DNA of 64,000 nt, taken from positions 45,115,669 through 45,179,668 of the forward strand of contig JASEVX010000001.1 of NCBI GenBank assembly GCA_031761405.1, given 5' to 3'. The position numbers were made by a program, and so were the translations under genes. How positions within the stretch are numbered: the stretch's first letter is position 1; each line of letters begins with the position of its first letter. A model generated the notes under the pieces. That model had not been told where the DNA came from. It was given only the letters and a program-made list of their open reading frames with translations, and made no database searches. Positions 10,764 to 21,659 of the stretch are shown piece after piece. Source of the stretch: Serripes groenlandicus. Taxonomy: Eukaryota > Mollusca > Bivalvia > Cardiida > Cardiidae.

Positions 10764-12071
10764 ATGGAAACGACGCTGGATACAAACTTTAGCATGAGGA
10801 GCGACGAAGAATTACATCAGCATGAACAGTATTTACTGGAGAAATACAACGATGAAATACGTAGTGCTACGATGCCTGTTATCGTATTTGTCTCTATACT
10901 GTGTTTCTTGGGATTTTTTGGAAACCTTTTCGTACTATATGTGTTCCTGTTCCGGTACAAGTCATGTAACTTCCGCTACTTTGTACTGTGCCTTTGTCTA
11001 ACGGATCTAACAAGCAGTTTGACGACGATACCGGGAGAAGTGGTCACCCAGATGTTTTGGTACACGTATCCATACAGAATGATCTGTAAGGTGAAGTCAT
11101 TCTTTAACGTGTTCACGGTGTGCGCAGAGGCTCTCTGTCTCCTCACAATCAGTGTAGATCGTCATCGTAAAGTGTGTCGACCGCATGGTTGGCAGATCAA
11201 AGCAAGGGTAGCGATAGGACTGTGTGGGTTAGTGTATTTTGTCGCGTTCATCTTGGCTTTACCCGTGTCTTTCTTCTGGGGAACTCACTCAGAAATACAT
11301 CTTTATAATGGAACAAATATTACAGTAACGAAATGTGAGAAGGATCAGAATTTTGTACATTCAATGCAGCCAGTTGTGTACAGTGCATCGGTCCAGGGTT
11401 TCGTTTCCGTGTCACTGTTAATAATGATGATACTGTACATTATTGTAGCAAGAACCTTACTGAAAAATAAGGGCACCAATCAAACACCTCTTACACGAAG
11501 AGCCAAACCTCTTGAAAAGTGCTCGACCATCCCAACTGCAAACACGTTATCGACTCAAATCAGTGTCACGAATGATCCCAAAACGGATAAAAGTGAATCC
11601 GGCTACTCAACTTACGTGGACGCCGAGCTAGGTCGAGAATCGCCGAGTAGATTTACAAACGGTGGCACGAGAACAGACGATGATACTGTAGACACAAACA
11701 GTGACTTCGAAACATTGTCGGATAACAAGTGTGACAAAACTAAAAGAAGACGGTGTAATAAGGCACGTGCTCCACGAAGACATTCAAACATGACGACGAG
11801 AATTCAGCGTAAAACTCGTATCACTTTCATTCTTAGTATTGTGTTTATTGTAACGACGATAATATACTTTACTTTGCTGGACTTTATAGCGGAAAATATT
11901 TTGCCCGAACTGTCAGCTACTAAAAAAGCTATTTACTTTTTCTTTTTGCGACTTGTGTTTATAAATCATGTTATTAATCCTATTGTGTATGGAGTACTTG
12001 ATCCACTCTTTAGGAGAGAGATGAAAAAATTGCCAGGCAGAATTATTAACTGTTGTCATTGCTGCTCTTGA
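10764..12071 (+). CDS. orphan class A (rhodopsin-like) GPCR, single coding exon
   Basis: An intact 435-residue seven-helix receptor at the plasma membrane, presumably coupling an extracellular ligand to G proteins. Helices lie at about 37-61, 72-94, 108-130, 149-170, 203-229, 351-373 and 387-411. Family landmarks: GN at 53-54 (1.50), D81 (2.50), C108 (3.25) with partner C191 in loop 2, DRH at 132-134, Y225 and NPIVY at 405-409. N-glycosylation sequons lie at N8, N182 and N185. The third inner loop is long (about 230-350), Ser/Thr-rich and then basic. The tail ends CCHCCS, likely palmitoylated. Odd points: the usual Trp of helix 4, Pro of helix 5 and CWxP of helix 6 are all absent. The overall look, including the R-K-V-C-R-P stretch after DRH, recalls lophotrochozoan peptide-receptor-like orphans; the ligand is unknown. 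The start is the first Met of the frame, after stops. A poly(A) signal follows. Confidence 0.95.
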   Translation: METTLDTNFSMRSDEELHQHEQYLLEKYNDEIRSATMPVIVFVSILCFLGFFGNLFVLYVFLFRYKSCNFRYFVLCLCLTDLTSSLTTIPGEVVTQMFWYTYPYRMICKVKSFFNVFTVCAEALCLLTISVDRHRKVCRPHGWQIKARVAIGLCGLVYFVAFILALPVSFFWGTHSEIHLYNGTNITVTKCEKDQNFVHSMQPVVYSASVQGFVSVSLLIMMILYIIVARTLLKNKGTNQTPLTRRAKPLEKCSTIPTANTLSTQISVTNDPKTDKSESGYSTYVDAELGRESPSRFTNGGTRTDDDTVDTNSDFETLSDNKCDKTKRRRCNKARAPRRHSNMTTRIQRKTRITFILSIVFIVTTIIYFTLLDFIAENILPELSATKKAIYFFFLRLVFINHVINPIVYGVLDPLFRREMKKLPGRIINCCHCCS

Positions 12072-12156
12072 AAATAAGACATATTTACTTCTTTTTTTTT
12101 AAAACCTTATCTTCTAAATCATTATTTCAAGCGTTCAAAATAATTTGAAATTATGA

Positions 12157-12162
12157 AATAAA
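12157..12162 (+). terminator. poly(A) signal of the GPCR gene
   Basis: AATAAA lies 86 bases after the stop codon of the receptor, on the same strand, with no better candidate nearer. Confidence 0.55.
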
Positions 12163-12404
12163 ATCAATGAGGTATTTACGTTTTTCTTATTTAAATACTT
12201 GTATTTTGTACAGATAACTGAAGAGCTGAGATGCGTCTTTAGTTGTGTGTGATGTAATCACGCTAAACTATACTACCCGTTTGAAAAGAAACTGCTACTT
12301 TTAAAACTTTCTAAAATAATCAAACTGAAAAATAATTAAAAAAATCTTAGTCGTCAGTTGCAGATTTATTGTATTGTATTGTATATAAACAAAATAATAC
12401 TAAG

Positions 12405-12500
12405 ATGTTGAGTGGCTTGTAGTTGACACGCTGGACTGTCAGTAGGGATCTTCGTAAATATGCTGGTTCAAATCCCGCTACGGTTTCTGTTATTTTTTTT
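12405..12500 (+). repeat. degenerate tRNA-derived SINE head
   Basis: GTAGTTGACACGCTGGACTG and, about 35 bases on, GGTTCAAATCCCGCTACGG resemble the internal A and B boxes of RNA polymerase III genes, followed by a T run. The segment cannot fold as a complete tRNA and no intact acceptor stem is seen, so I call it a relic. Confidence 0.4.
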
Positions 12501-12739
12501 TTACATTCTTTTAGGGGACTCCGTCTTAAGGTCAAGTACGGTGCTATACGATATATTTGCATATAACTGTGTATCTTCAATTTACCTGCACTTGTACATA
12601 ATATACTGTACAATATCGAATTGGTATCTAAATGTACATTACCTTAAACTATTTCCTACGCGGACGAATACACTTTGTCAAGATCATATGGGTTTCTTAA
12701 CGGAAAAGATACAAGCCATTTTGATTGCTTCTAGGAGCG

Positions 12740-13350
12740 GATATAGTTTCTTCACTTTGTGTAAGATTGACTTCAAATTGTGCACACACATTTCATAAAT
12801 AAAGTACTTTAACATGTCAAAACGGGTTTGGGCTTAAAGCACGAAATGCTCAAGAAGACTTATTTTGATTGCATTTTGTTCGTCGTCCGTCAACATCTTT
12901 TAATCTGTAACCGGTAGCTCAGTAGGGACGAAACATCACAGCAAGCATCCTCTGAATGGCCTCACCAAAATTCCATCAAATTATTTGGATCCATGGAGAT
13001 GCCTTTATGCCATGGCCATCACTGGGCTAATTTGGGTGAAACTTCATAGGAAATATACTCCTAATGTCCTGTCTTAAATTTCTTCAAAGTTACTCATCAA
13101 TTCAACAGTTTTGTAATCATGGCAACCGAAAGCATTTTTTTTTTTAAATCTTCTTTGCCCAAACAGGCTGGCCGATTTTCAAATAATATCATACTCCATA
13201 ACGTGGGGTAGAGATGGCGGTTGGCTATTTTTATTTATATGGCTATAATGAAAACTTGACAACAAATCTTCTGTCAAAAGGATCTGGCCGATTTTCAAAT
13301 AATTTTATAGAAATTATCCTTAGGTTACCCATTATCAGATGCCGTCAAAC
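12740..13350. repeat. dispersed repeat family R2, second fragment
   Basis: Shares ordered blocks with 6590-7120: TCAAATTGTGCACACACATT, CTCTGAATGGCCTCACCAAA, and twice CTGGCCGATTTTCAAATAAT (near 13170 and 13285). No coding capacity. Confidence 0.6.
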
Positions 13351-13379
13351 CATGAGTTTCCGGTAGTAATAACTGCTAG

Positions 13380-13905
13380 AAGAGCTTCGTCAGGTTCGTC
13401 AATTTAGTTGACGAATTGACGAAAAAAGTATTTTTCTAAAAACTTTATTTCTGTCAGCTTCGTCAAGTTTGTAAATTTGGTTGACGAATTGATGAGAAGA
13501 AAAAAAATCTCAAAACTTTATTTCTGTCTTTTAGATAGTGTATCTGGACGTATTGAATGCAAATTAAGCCCTATATCAAATGTTATGGCCATCAGACATT
13601 CAGAAGAGCTTCGTCAAGTTCGTCCATTCGTCAATTTGGTTCAGGAATTGACGGGGGGAAAAAAATCTGAAGACTTTATTTCTTTCTTTTAGATAATGTC
13701 TCTAGACGTATTGTATGCAAATAAGGTAAAGTAGAATTGACGAAATTGATGAAGCAGCGACAGTTTGTCACTCGTCAATTCGTCGCTCGTCTAGCTAACT
13801 TCACAGCAGTTCGTCACTCGTCAATTTAGAGCTTGTCAAGCTAACATCACAGAAGTTCGTCACTCATCAATTCGTCACTTGTCACCCTAACTTCACAAAT
13901 AATTT
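13380..13905. repeat. TTCGTCAA-rich tandem repeat
   Basis: Three diverged copies of a unit (near 13386, 13452 and 13606) have the form CTTCGTCAAGTTCGTCAATT, then TTGACGAATTGACG, then AAAACTTTATTTCTGTC. They are followed by about 120 bases of short TTCGTCACTCGTCAA repeats. CGTCAAT and ATTGACG arms make each unit partly self-complementary. No gene. Confidence 0.7.
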
Positions 13906-13964
13906 GAAATTCGTCTGAATATTTGATATATATTTATTTATAAACGAAATGGACACTTGTACTT

Positions 13965-14092
13965 ATATATGAAGGTGACTAATAGGCCCAAGGGGCCGGG
14001 TGCTATTTATTGTGTTGTATTGTTTGTATTGCTTGTAAAATATGCACATGTCATTATAATAAAATATTTACTTACTTTACTTACTTACTTAT
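13965..14092 (+). repeat. LINE-like 3' tail with ACTT repeat
   Basis: AATAAAATATTTACTTACTT followed by further ACTT units resembles 3' tails of non-LTR retrotransposons that end in short tandem repeats. No reverse transcriptase is left on this strand next to it. Confidence 0.4.
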
Positions 14093-14099
14093 AATCACT

Positions 14100-14895
14100 C
14101 TCTGTCGCTTGTCCTTTCCGTCGTTATCATTCAGCTTTAATCGAAACCTCCTCCAAAACCACAGGACCGATTTTAACCAAATTTGAATGTCCTTTTTTCA
14201 AAATTGTTCAAATATTTATATTCTATTGAGATATTTGGTTGCTGCGATATCAGAAAGGGGATGATACATCTTTGAAATTCTTCTTCTGTCAATTCGCTCA
14301 TCGGATTAATATTATGTGTAAGAAATGTTCTCTACACAACTTGTTCTTGAAAACGATATTGATTGGTCGAAAATCATGGCAGCAAGGCGGATTAGAAAAG
14401 GAGCGAAATGATAAATATTTAAAGACCAGTTAATTTAGCAGTAATGCTCCTTCAGTGACCCTCTTTATAAGGTTCTAAGCAAAATTGATTGGTTGAAAGA
14501 CAAAGCAACTATGCGACATCAGAAAGGTTTCAAATACAATTTCATCTTACACCACTGAACACGTTTCAACCATACGTTATGGGAATGTTCCTTTGGTAGT
14601 CCTCTTTCAAATTTGTTCAAAGATATAAATTGTACCCACGTGGTTTAACCCTTTCAACACCGTAAAACAGCCGCGTCGCGTTTACTATAATAGCTTCCCA
14701 CCAAACAAACGCTTGACCGAAACTAAGGGAAAGGAGTTCATAGGGAAGGTGGTGCAAAACACGTGCAGAAATATACCCACATCAGCATATCTCAACAATT
14801 AATATATACAATGAATATTACAAAAGCACAAAAACAAAAACAAACATGACATAAAATAATACTGTCGGTATTGATTTAACCCGGTACAAAGTAGC
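14100..14895. other. gene-free stretch with diverged repeat pieces
   Basis: The region near 14140-14180 (CCACAGGACCGATTTTAACC) resembles the R2-type repeats. A 64-codon frame at 14239-14433 has no recognisable feature. Nothing else is supportable. Confidence 0.4.
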
Positions 14896-16362
14896 CTACT
14901 TGTAACTATTCCATACGTTATGTAGAAATAGTACCACATGTTTGTAATACATATCATAATTTTTAAGCAGTACGCTGTTCAAGTTCGGATTCAAACCGAA
15001 TAGAGCTTCAACATACTCATTACCATTCAAAGAATCTAGCATATTAGTACTACTACCGAATTTGACATAAGTTATGTGTTGAAAGGAATCCAGGAATCCG
15101 CTGTGGTCGAGTGGTTAGCGTCGGGGATTTCGAAACCGGGTTTCCCGGGTTCGATCCATAGTCGCGGCACTACGGTCATGGTGGAGTGCCCTTGGGCAAG
15201 GCACATTTCCTAGCCTAGTACTGGTTTGTTTACCCAGGGATCATGAATAATTAAATTTAATTGCGCGCTAAATTACCTTAGCTGTCGATGCGCCATAAAA
15301 CAATATACATTCGTTTGAAAGGAATCCGAGAGGGATCTTACATAAAAACAGTTAATCAGAATATGCTCAGTCAAACTTGTTTTAATATCACTATTTCCAC
15401 ACCGTGAGCAATGGGAGAAATCAGTGCATGCCGTGTATGCAATTATTTGGGCGATAGAAAAACAAGCACATAGCATATTCGGATTACGTTAAGCGTAGTC
15501 CCACACTGGATTAGCAGAGAACTGATACTGTAGTTTTCTGTATAAGACAAACTATGTCGAAGAAGTTCTAACATTCCATTCTTCTATATAGTAGTTACGA
15601 ACCTTTGTATTAATACAATGTTTCCAAATATATCTACCAGGAAAATCGCCATATGCTAAATAGTCTTCCAAGCTATTGTAAATATTATATTTATCAGAGA
15701 AACAACATCTGAAATAAACCCGAAATCGGAAGACCCATTCTTAAACAAACTAAGCCTGACGTAATAAAACAAACGTTTGGCTGTGCAGTCCCTTTCTAAT
15801 CGACACAGTTGACCGAAGTAGACAAGTTTTCTCTTCTCTATTTCGGCAGCTAGAGGCAGAGCACAAAGTAAACCAAGTACAATATCTGTCCTTGATCTAC
15901 TTCAAATTTCAAATTTCACAACCAAACAGCGCTTTAGGAATAGCAATAGATTTGTAGATACTATAGCTAGTTAAGGGGTGAAGCCCATGTACGTGTAGTC
16001 CTTCCTTAATAAGACCCCCTTAATTTCCTATCAATATGTTTAGTAAGTAAAGAGTAATCAGCGTATTTATTGCATTCTATTCCCAAATGATTGTATTCCT
16101 CTTTTTCATAAATAATTTCATTACCCATGACAAATGAACGAGTACTGCGTTTGTAAGCAGGCTTGGACTCATTAAAAGTGACAACTGCACACTTGTTGAA
16201 GTTATATTGGTATCTCCATAAACATGAGTATTTGTAACATATATCAATCATAGTATTTACAGAAGTAATGGATAAAGAGAGAAGGGTCATGTCGTCTGCA
16301 AAAGACGGGGCACACAAATGGAGCCCTTCGATTTGAAATCCTAACTGACTGTAGACTTATTG
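14896..16362 (-). pseudogene. dead LINE (non-LTR retrotransposon) ORF2, 3' part
   Basis: Reading leftwards from 16362, the remnant shows the reverse transcriptase catalytic FADDM at about 16302-16290, then the block CLWRYQYNFNKCAVV. A C-terminal region begins near 15890 (IEKRKLVYFGQLCRLERD), then a Cys/His motif (HCSRCGNSDIKTSLTEHILIN) near 15405, and a terminal block ending HNVWNSYK and a stop at 14896-14898. Order and motifs are those of the end of an ORF2 protein that copies LINE RNA at the target site. At least one frameshift (near 15700), several stops and the loss of the 5' two thirds make it inactive. A SINE is inserted at 15092-15314 and splits it; reading resumes in the same frame on the other side. 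Confidence 0.85.
15092..15314 (+). mobile_element. tRNA-derived SINE, copy 1, with TSD
   Basis: The tRNA-like head has A box TGGTCGAGTGG at 15104-15114 and B box GGTTCGATCC at 15148-15157. A body of about 150 bp follows (GGAGTGCCCTTGGGCAAGGC, CCTTAGCTGTCGATGCGCC) and ends in CATAAAACAATATACATTC. It is flanked by the 13-bp duplication TTGAAAGGAATCC (15079-15091 and 15315-15327), which shows target-primed insertion into the LINE remnant. Depends on LINE enzymes for movement; encodes no protein. Copies 2 and 3 are at 26721 and 58059. Confidence 0.93.
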
Positions 16363-16429
16363 CTCAAGCAATGCATTATTGAGCACATGTGACTGAGATA
16401 GAAGGTTATTTCAAGATAAAGCGCCAAAA

Positions 16430-16730
16430 GTCATTTGTTACAGATGTGTTCAATTTCTTATACATATGGGAAAGGGTTATATAACAAATTAAGATGTGCA
16501 AGAATCGTAAGCTGGATATGTTTGGTCTGTGTTTCACTATGGAAATGTCTCGACACAAATTTGTCTCGACACAAATTTGAACAATTTCTTTAAATAGTAG
16601 TTTGATTATACAAATGTGTTGAAAGCATTTTGTCAATTTCTCCATTTATCACAATGTTTTCAAAAGTCATCTGCTTCAGATGTGTGTAGAAATGTCTCTA
16701 TATTTTAAAAGGTTAACCTCTCTCCCATTG
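16430..16730. mobile_element. diverged hairpin MITE M1 remnants
   Basis: Fragments such as CACAATGTTTTCAAAAGTCA followed by TCTGCTTCAGATG match the right half of M1, and GGGAAAGGGTTATATAACA near 16468 matches its end. Too decayed to define borders. Confidence 0.5.
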
Positions 16731-17101
16731 CTAAGGAAATTTAAGAAAAATGAGGAAATTAATTGTAAAATACAATGAAATAGTCATTGTGTTTTAACAG
16801 TTGTTTCAGACGTTGTCTCTTCTCATAACCCCAATGAGGAAATAAATTGTAAACTGAGTCAGAAAACAATGAAATTGGCGTGGTGTAGTAGCAATTGTTT
16901 CAGACCTTGTCTCTTCTCATAACAATTACTCATCAATTGCAGACACCGCAAAACGGACATTTTCGTCCTGGTCTAGGTACTCTATTATTATACTCTATAT
17001 GGTCATGTCTTACAGTATCTATTTTAAGGTTATGTGAAGAAATATGACGTGTATTCAAGTTTACCCTAATTTTTCTAGATAGGGCAAAAATCTTTTTTTA
17101 A

Positions 17102-17314
17102 TTAACTCTTTCAGCGCCAAAGGCAATATTGAGCTTTTTGCAAACAATACAGATTCAGGTGAGGCAGCTCGTAACGAGCTGTCTCACCTGAAATCTGCAT
17201 TGTTTGGCTGTAAGTTATAAAGATATTCCAAAAATACTATAACATGAAAATAGTTTCGTCCGAATTTGAACATGGAAGAGTCTACTTTAAACAATTCGGC
17301 GCTGAAAGGGTTAA
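17102..17314 (+). mobile_element. TTAA-flanked MITE family M2, copy 1
   Basis: A 213-bp element bounded by TTAA on both sides, with inverted ends CTCTTTCAGCGCC and GGCGCTGAAAGGG. Inside lies a near-perfect palindrome at 17154-17192 (CAGGTGAGGCAGCTCGT and its complement). TTAA targets with C-rich tips are characteristic of the piggyBac superfamily, so a piggyBac-like transposase probably moved it (inference). No coding capacity. Confidence 0.85.
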
Positions 17315-18410
17315 TGAATGTATACAACAGTGACAAAACTTTACTATTTTCTTATTCACTGCACTATTTTGGTATCTTTTGTATATCAATTACCTTTGAT
17401 GAAAATGAATACCTTGATATTCCCATATGTCAGTAAATCCTTGTTCCGACAATAAGGTTTTATCGTTTTGTTAATTACTGAGGTTGTCTTCAAGTGACAT
17501 TTTATATACAATTTTGAACAATTCTTAAAACAATATCATCTGTAGATATTGACTTTAACCATTATTTGATATAGATACATATCGATAATATTCGATAGTT
17601 ATTTTACCTAATTCAACGTAAATGGCAAAGAATACTCTTGTAAAGTTTAAATTCAATCGGTCTATAAATCCTTAGATTTGGTTGATCCCAACACGGGGCT
17701 ACCATAGCTAAGGATTAGAGTAATAAAACCATCTAAATATTGTACAGCGATAGTATAATTGACTTCGTAATTAACCACATTGCTAAGAAGTACATGCTGT
17801 GCGTTAGATGCTTTGTCGATTAAATATTGGTAATGTAATTCAAAGTAAAATGTATGATTTAAAACAAAACAGATGTAAGTAAAAGTATCGATAATATTAA
17901 TGCTATTTTACAGCTATACAACCCATTGAACATTAAACAAATGAATTAACCATAAGCCAAATAGTAGCTACATGCTGTATCCAATTTCTGGCGAAATGTA
18001 AATTTACAAAATGAAAATTATTCAAAAATACAAGCAATCAATGGAAAAATATTTGGCCGTGTCATATCTATACTTAAACACAAAGCCAAATTGGATGATA
18101 TATTGTGTATATCAGCAAAACATAGCTTTTGCGAAATTCATTGTCAGGGAATGGCAACGGTAACGACAACGTCAATTAAAATTCAAAGGATGGAAATACA
18201 TCTCAGACACGAATTATAATATATTCATTCACACGAAGGTCATGATCAGGTTAATGTGGCCGAATAATACGGTTGATATTTAAGCTACCGTGCCATTCAT
18301 GTACCACAAATTAGCTAAAGAAGTAATCGTAAGGCTATAAGTGCATGTCCGTGGGAGATATTGAACTAAGCTGGTTCTAAACTGCTCACAAAAGCCAACT
18401 TGTACTTTTA
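17315..18410. other. gene-free AT-rich stretch
   Basis: No gene, RNA or repeat boundary is recognised. All frames are interrupted by dense stops. Confidence 0.5.
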
Positions 18411-18434
18411 GCTCAACTATTCGAAGAATAATAT

Positions 18435-20016
18435 ACAGCTATTTACTCCTCTTGAGGTCAATAGTGAAAAGCTATTCTTCCAAGTGAATGACTATTGACC
18501 CGAAATAGAGAACTATTGACCGAGACGAAGTCGAGGAAAAGTGTAGTGGAACAGAATTATTCTATTCTGTTCTACGGAACAAATGTCTATACGGCTATTG
18601 GGACACAATGTGTTGTAAAATTCAGCGATTTGAGGACAAAGAAATCGGTGAGAACGATTTCGCTGAAATTAGCCACACTGATAGACCACAATGCGATCTA
18701 GGTCTGGGCGGTTTCGTTATATTTGGGGAAAATCTAGTTTTAGATATTTTTAAGGTTAAAACCCGAAAAATCGACATTTTGACTACATATTTCTGTAGAT
18801 CTCGTACCAGCAAATAACGGAATCAGAAAGATAGATTCGCTGAAATCTATTTATTCAAAGGGAGTAAATAGCTGTTTTATTATATATCTTCATGAAAAAC
18901 GCATACTTTAACTAGTTTATTTATAACATTGCTGTCATCATTTTAATTGGGTAAATGTACGTAACATAAATGTAGATTCTAACATAAACACAGGATTATT
19001 ATTGTAAATGCAGCAAGAATGCAGTTTACTGTTACATGACACGCGCGTTAAAATGCTGGTTATGCACGTGCATGACGTCATTTCAAACAATAACGTCATA
19101 ACAGATGAACTATTGACTCGAAAATGGACTATTGGACCTGAATTTTAGAATAAAAGCGAAAAGGAGTCAAATAGTCATTTTTTATTGAATCACACGTGAC
19201 TGTTTCTCGTCCAATCGAATACTTTGATTCATAGTAGGTATTTACAATAATAATCCTGTGTTTATGTTAGAATCTACATTTATGTTACATACATTTACCC
19301 AATTAAAATGATGACAGCAATGTTATAAATAAACTAGTTAAATTATGCGTTTTTCATGAAGATATATAATAAAACAGCTATTTACTCCCTTTGAGTTCAA
19401 TGGTGAAAAACTATTCTTCCTCGCAAATGACTATTGACCCGAAATAGAGAACTATTGACCTCGACTTCGTCTCGGTCAATAGTTCTCTATATCGGGTCAA
19501 TAGTCATTCACTTGGAAGAATAGTTTTTCACTATTGACCTCAAGAGGAGTAAATAGCTGTATATTATTATATTCCTACTATGAATCAAAGTATTTGATTG
19601 GACGAGAAGCAGTCACGTGTGATTCAATAAAAAATGACTATTTGACTCCTTTTCGCTTTTATTCTAAAATTCAGGTCCAATAGTCCATTTTCGAGTCAAT
19701 AGTTTATCTGTTATGACGTTATTGTTTGAAATGACGTCATGCACGTGCATAACCAACATTTTAACGCGCGTTATAATTTTATAAATAAACTAGTTAAATT
19801 ATGCGTTTTTCATGAAGATATATAATAAAACAGCTATTTACTCCCTTTGAGTTCAATGGTAAAAAACTATTCTTCCTCGCAAATGACTATTGACCCGAAA
19901 TAGAGAACTATTGACCTCGACTTCGTCTCGGTCAAATGTTCTCTATTTCGGGTCAATAGTCATTCACTTGGAAGAATAGTTTTTCACTATTGACCTCAAG
20001 AGGAGTAAATAGCTGT
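18435..20016. mobile_element. palindromic (foldback) element
   Basis: Inverted ends of about 105 bp begin ACAGCTATTTACTCC. The interior contains further inverted copies. 19374-19560 is one nearly continuous 187-bp palindrome centred on CTCGACTTCGTC. 18880-19015 is inverted at 19245-19380, and 19030-19245 is inverted at 19565-19772. The block 19323-19560 is directly repeated at 19779-20016 (456-bp offset). The outer junctions read TATA at both sides, compatible with a TA target duplication. The mirrored arms each carry a perfect CRE (TGACGTCA at 19073 and 19732) beside ATGCACGTGCAT. The short ORFs inside (18495-18817) are not credible genes. Confidence 0.8.
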
Positions 20017-20039
20017 ATACTATTGTAGTCACCCGGCGT

Positions 20040-20760
20040 CGCGTCGACGTCGCCGTTAGTTAAAGTTGTTGTGCAAGCTAGCATTTACCCTTATAACTTA
20101 CATACTTACAAATTCATAGCAAGTTAGTGATGCCTACACAGTTTGGAGTCAGTAGGTCAAAGGTCTAGGTCACTGTCACTTTCTATATAGAAACAGTTCA
20201 TGGTTAAAGTTTTTGTGCAAGCTAGCATTTATCCTTATAACTAACATACGCATAGGCCTATGGTCTTTAAACTTTGTATCGACATTCTTCATAGCAAGTT
20301 GGTGATGCCTATAAACTTTGAAGTCAGTAGGTCAAAGGTCAAGGTCACTGTGACCTTCTATATGGAAACAGTTCATGGTTAAAGTTTTCGTGCAAGCTAT
20401 CATTTATCCTTATAACTAACATACACTTAGGCCTGTGATCTTCAAGTTGGTTTTGCCTAGAGAGTTTGGAGTTACTAAGTCAAAGGTCAAGGTCACTGTG
20501 ACCTTTCTGTAAAGAAGCAGTTAATGGTTAAAGTGTTTGTGAAAGCTAGCATTTACCCTTATAACTTACATACGCCTAGGCCTATGATCTACAAACTTGG
20601 TATGATCAGAAACATTCCTTGCTTTAAAACTACTGATTGCTTAGGCCTATGACCCTGAAACTTAGTTTGGGTAATGGTCATGATCAGCACTTGACTGAAA
20701 CAGGACAAATGATCATAAGGTCAAAGGTCAAGGTCACTTTGACCTTTAACGAAAGAAATA
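20040..20760. repeat. tandem repeat with ERE/ERRE-like motifs, array 1
   Basis: Four units of roughly 130-190 bp share GTTAAAGTTTTTGTGCAAGC, TAGCATTTACCCTTATAACT and GTCAAAGGTCAAGGTCA. Three units carry a full GGTCAnnnTGACC palindrome (20343-20355, 20491-20503 and 20732-20744), the consensus oestrogen response element, with the TCAAGGTCA extended half-site of ERR/FTZ-F1-type receptors overlapping its left arm. Confidence 0.8.
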
Positions 20761-21439
20761 CTATGTTTTGCAATAACTTTGAACTAGTTGCATATGGTAC
20801 AAATCGTTGCCTTATGGTTAAAGGTTGCGTGCAACTACATTAAGAGTCAATATCTTAGTAACTACTTGATGCATTCCATTGAAACGTTATACAACCCTTC
20901 CCACCATCACACCTATGAAAATAATCAAGTTAAATAACTCTATCCTGCATATAATTCAAATTATCACCCTTTAAGACATTGTGGTTAATGTTTAGCATGC
21001 AACTACATTAGAGTCCATTATCTTAGTAATCAAATGAGCGGTGGAATAGTCAAGCATGCTGTCCTCCGACAGCTCTTGTTTTCCATGGACGTGCTCCTGG
21101 GATGTGTGGAAAAGAAGTTAAAAAAAGACAAGTGAGCTCAAAGATCTATACAGGGACCGCCATTGTATAATTTAACGGTCAAAACCGAAAGGACGCTAGA
21201 TTTTTTGAAAGTCGCCCGCTGTAGATTTGTTGCATACATGTGAGGAAGGCTTTACGGCGGAAAACCCATATACATTCTATCAACACATTTCAATAGACAC
21301 GCCACATGGCGATAGACCGTATTGGTTGAGAATTTGCAAATCTTTAGATCAAAATGCATTCTTGATAAGTCCTCTTAATTCATGTAGAATTTGACCGGTT
21401 GGTAAGGGAGATCCTGATCCTGATCAGACAACGGCGTGT

Positions 21440-21560
21440 ATCTGTTGAACCTTTTTTTAATGGCATTGGGTTTTTATACCCCTTTCGAAGAAGTGGGGGT
21501 ATATAGGAGTCACTGTGTCGGGCTGTCTGTCTGTCGGTCGGTCGGTCGGAAGCCATATTT
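21440..21560 (+). repeat. element end with CTGT/CGGT microsatellite
   Basis: CCCCTTTCGAAGAAGTGGGG, an imperfect inverted repeat, then a GTCTGTCTGTCGGTCGGTCG run. I take this as one end of a dispersed element; the other end is not identified. Confidence 0.45.
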
Positions 21561-21659
21561 TGTATTTCTTACAAACCACTGGGTGGAATTCAATACACTT
21601 TTACATGAAGCTTCTATACCAAGAGGAGATGTGCATATCCTAAAGGGGTTACAATTGCA

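Larger units (their letters stand above)
18411..21076. mobile_element. composite element (TTAGCTCAAC...CAGCTCTTGTT type) with nested insertion
   Basis: The left tip is AGCTCAACTATTCGAAGAAT and the right tip is CTGTCCTCCGACAGCTCTTG; the same pair of tips bounds the short element at 28311-28702. The palindromic element 18435-20016 sits just inside the left tip. After it the element resumes with a CG-rich GTCACCCGGCGTCGCG block and about 190-bp tandem units (20040-20760). No transposase is encoded. The family is clearly repeated in the window (27030 and 28311 start with the same tip). Confidence 0.65.

Noticed and set aside
15092..15170. tRNA gene (also at 26721 and 58059)
   Set aside because: Has pol III boxes, but three copies with the same 150-bp body and flanking duplications show that it is a SINE head.
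18495..18817. Overlapping 60-70 codon ORFs in the foldback element
   Set aside because: Open on both strands because of the palindromic structure; no transposase motif.
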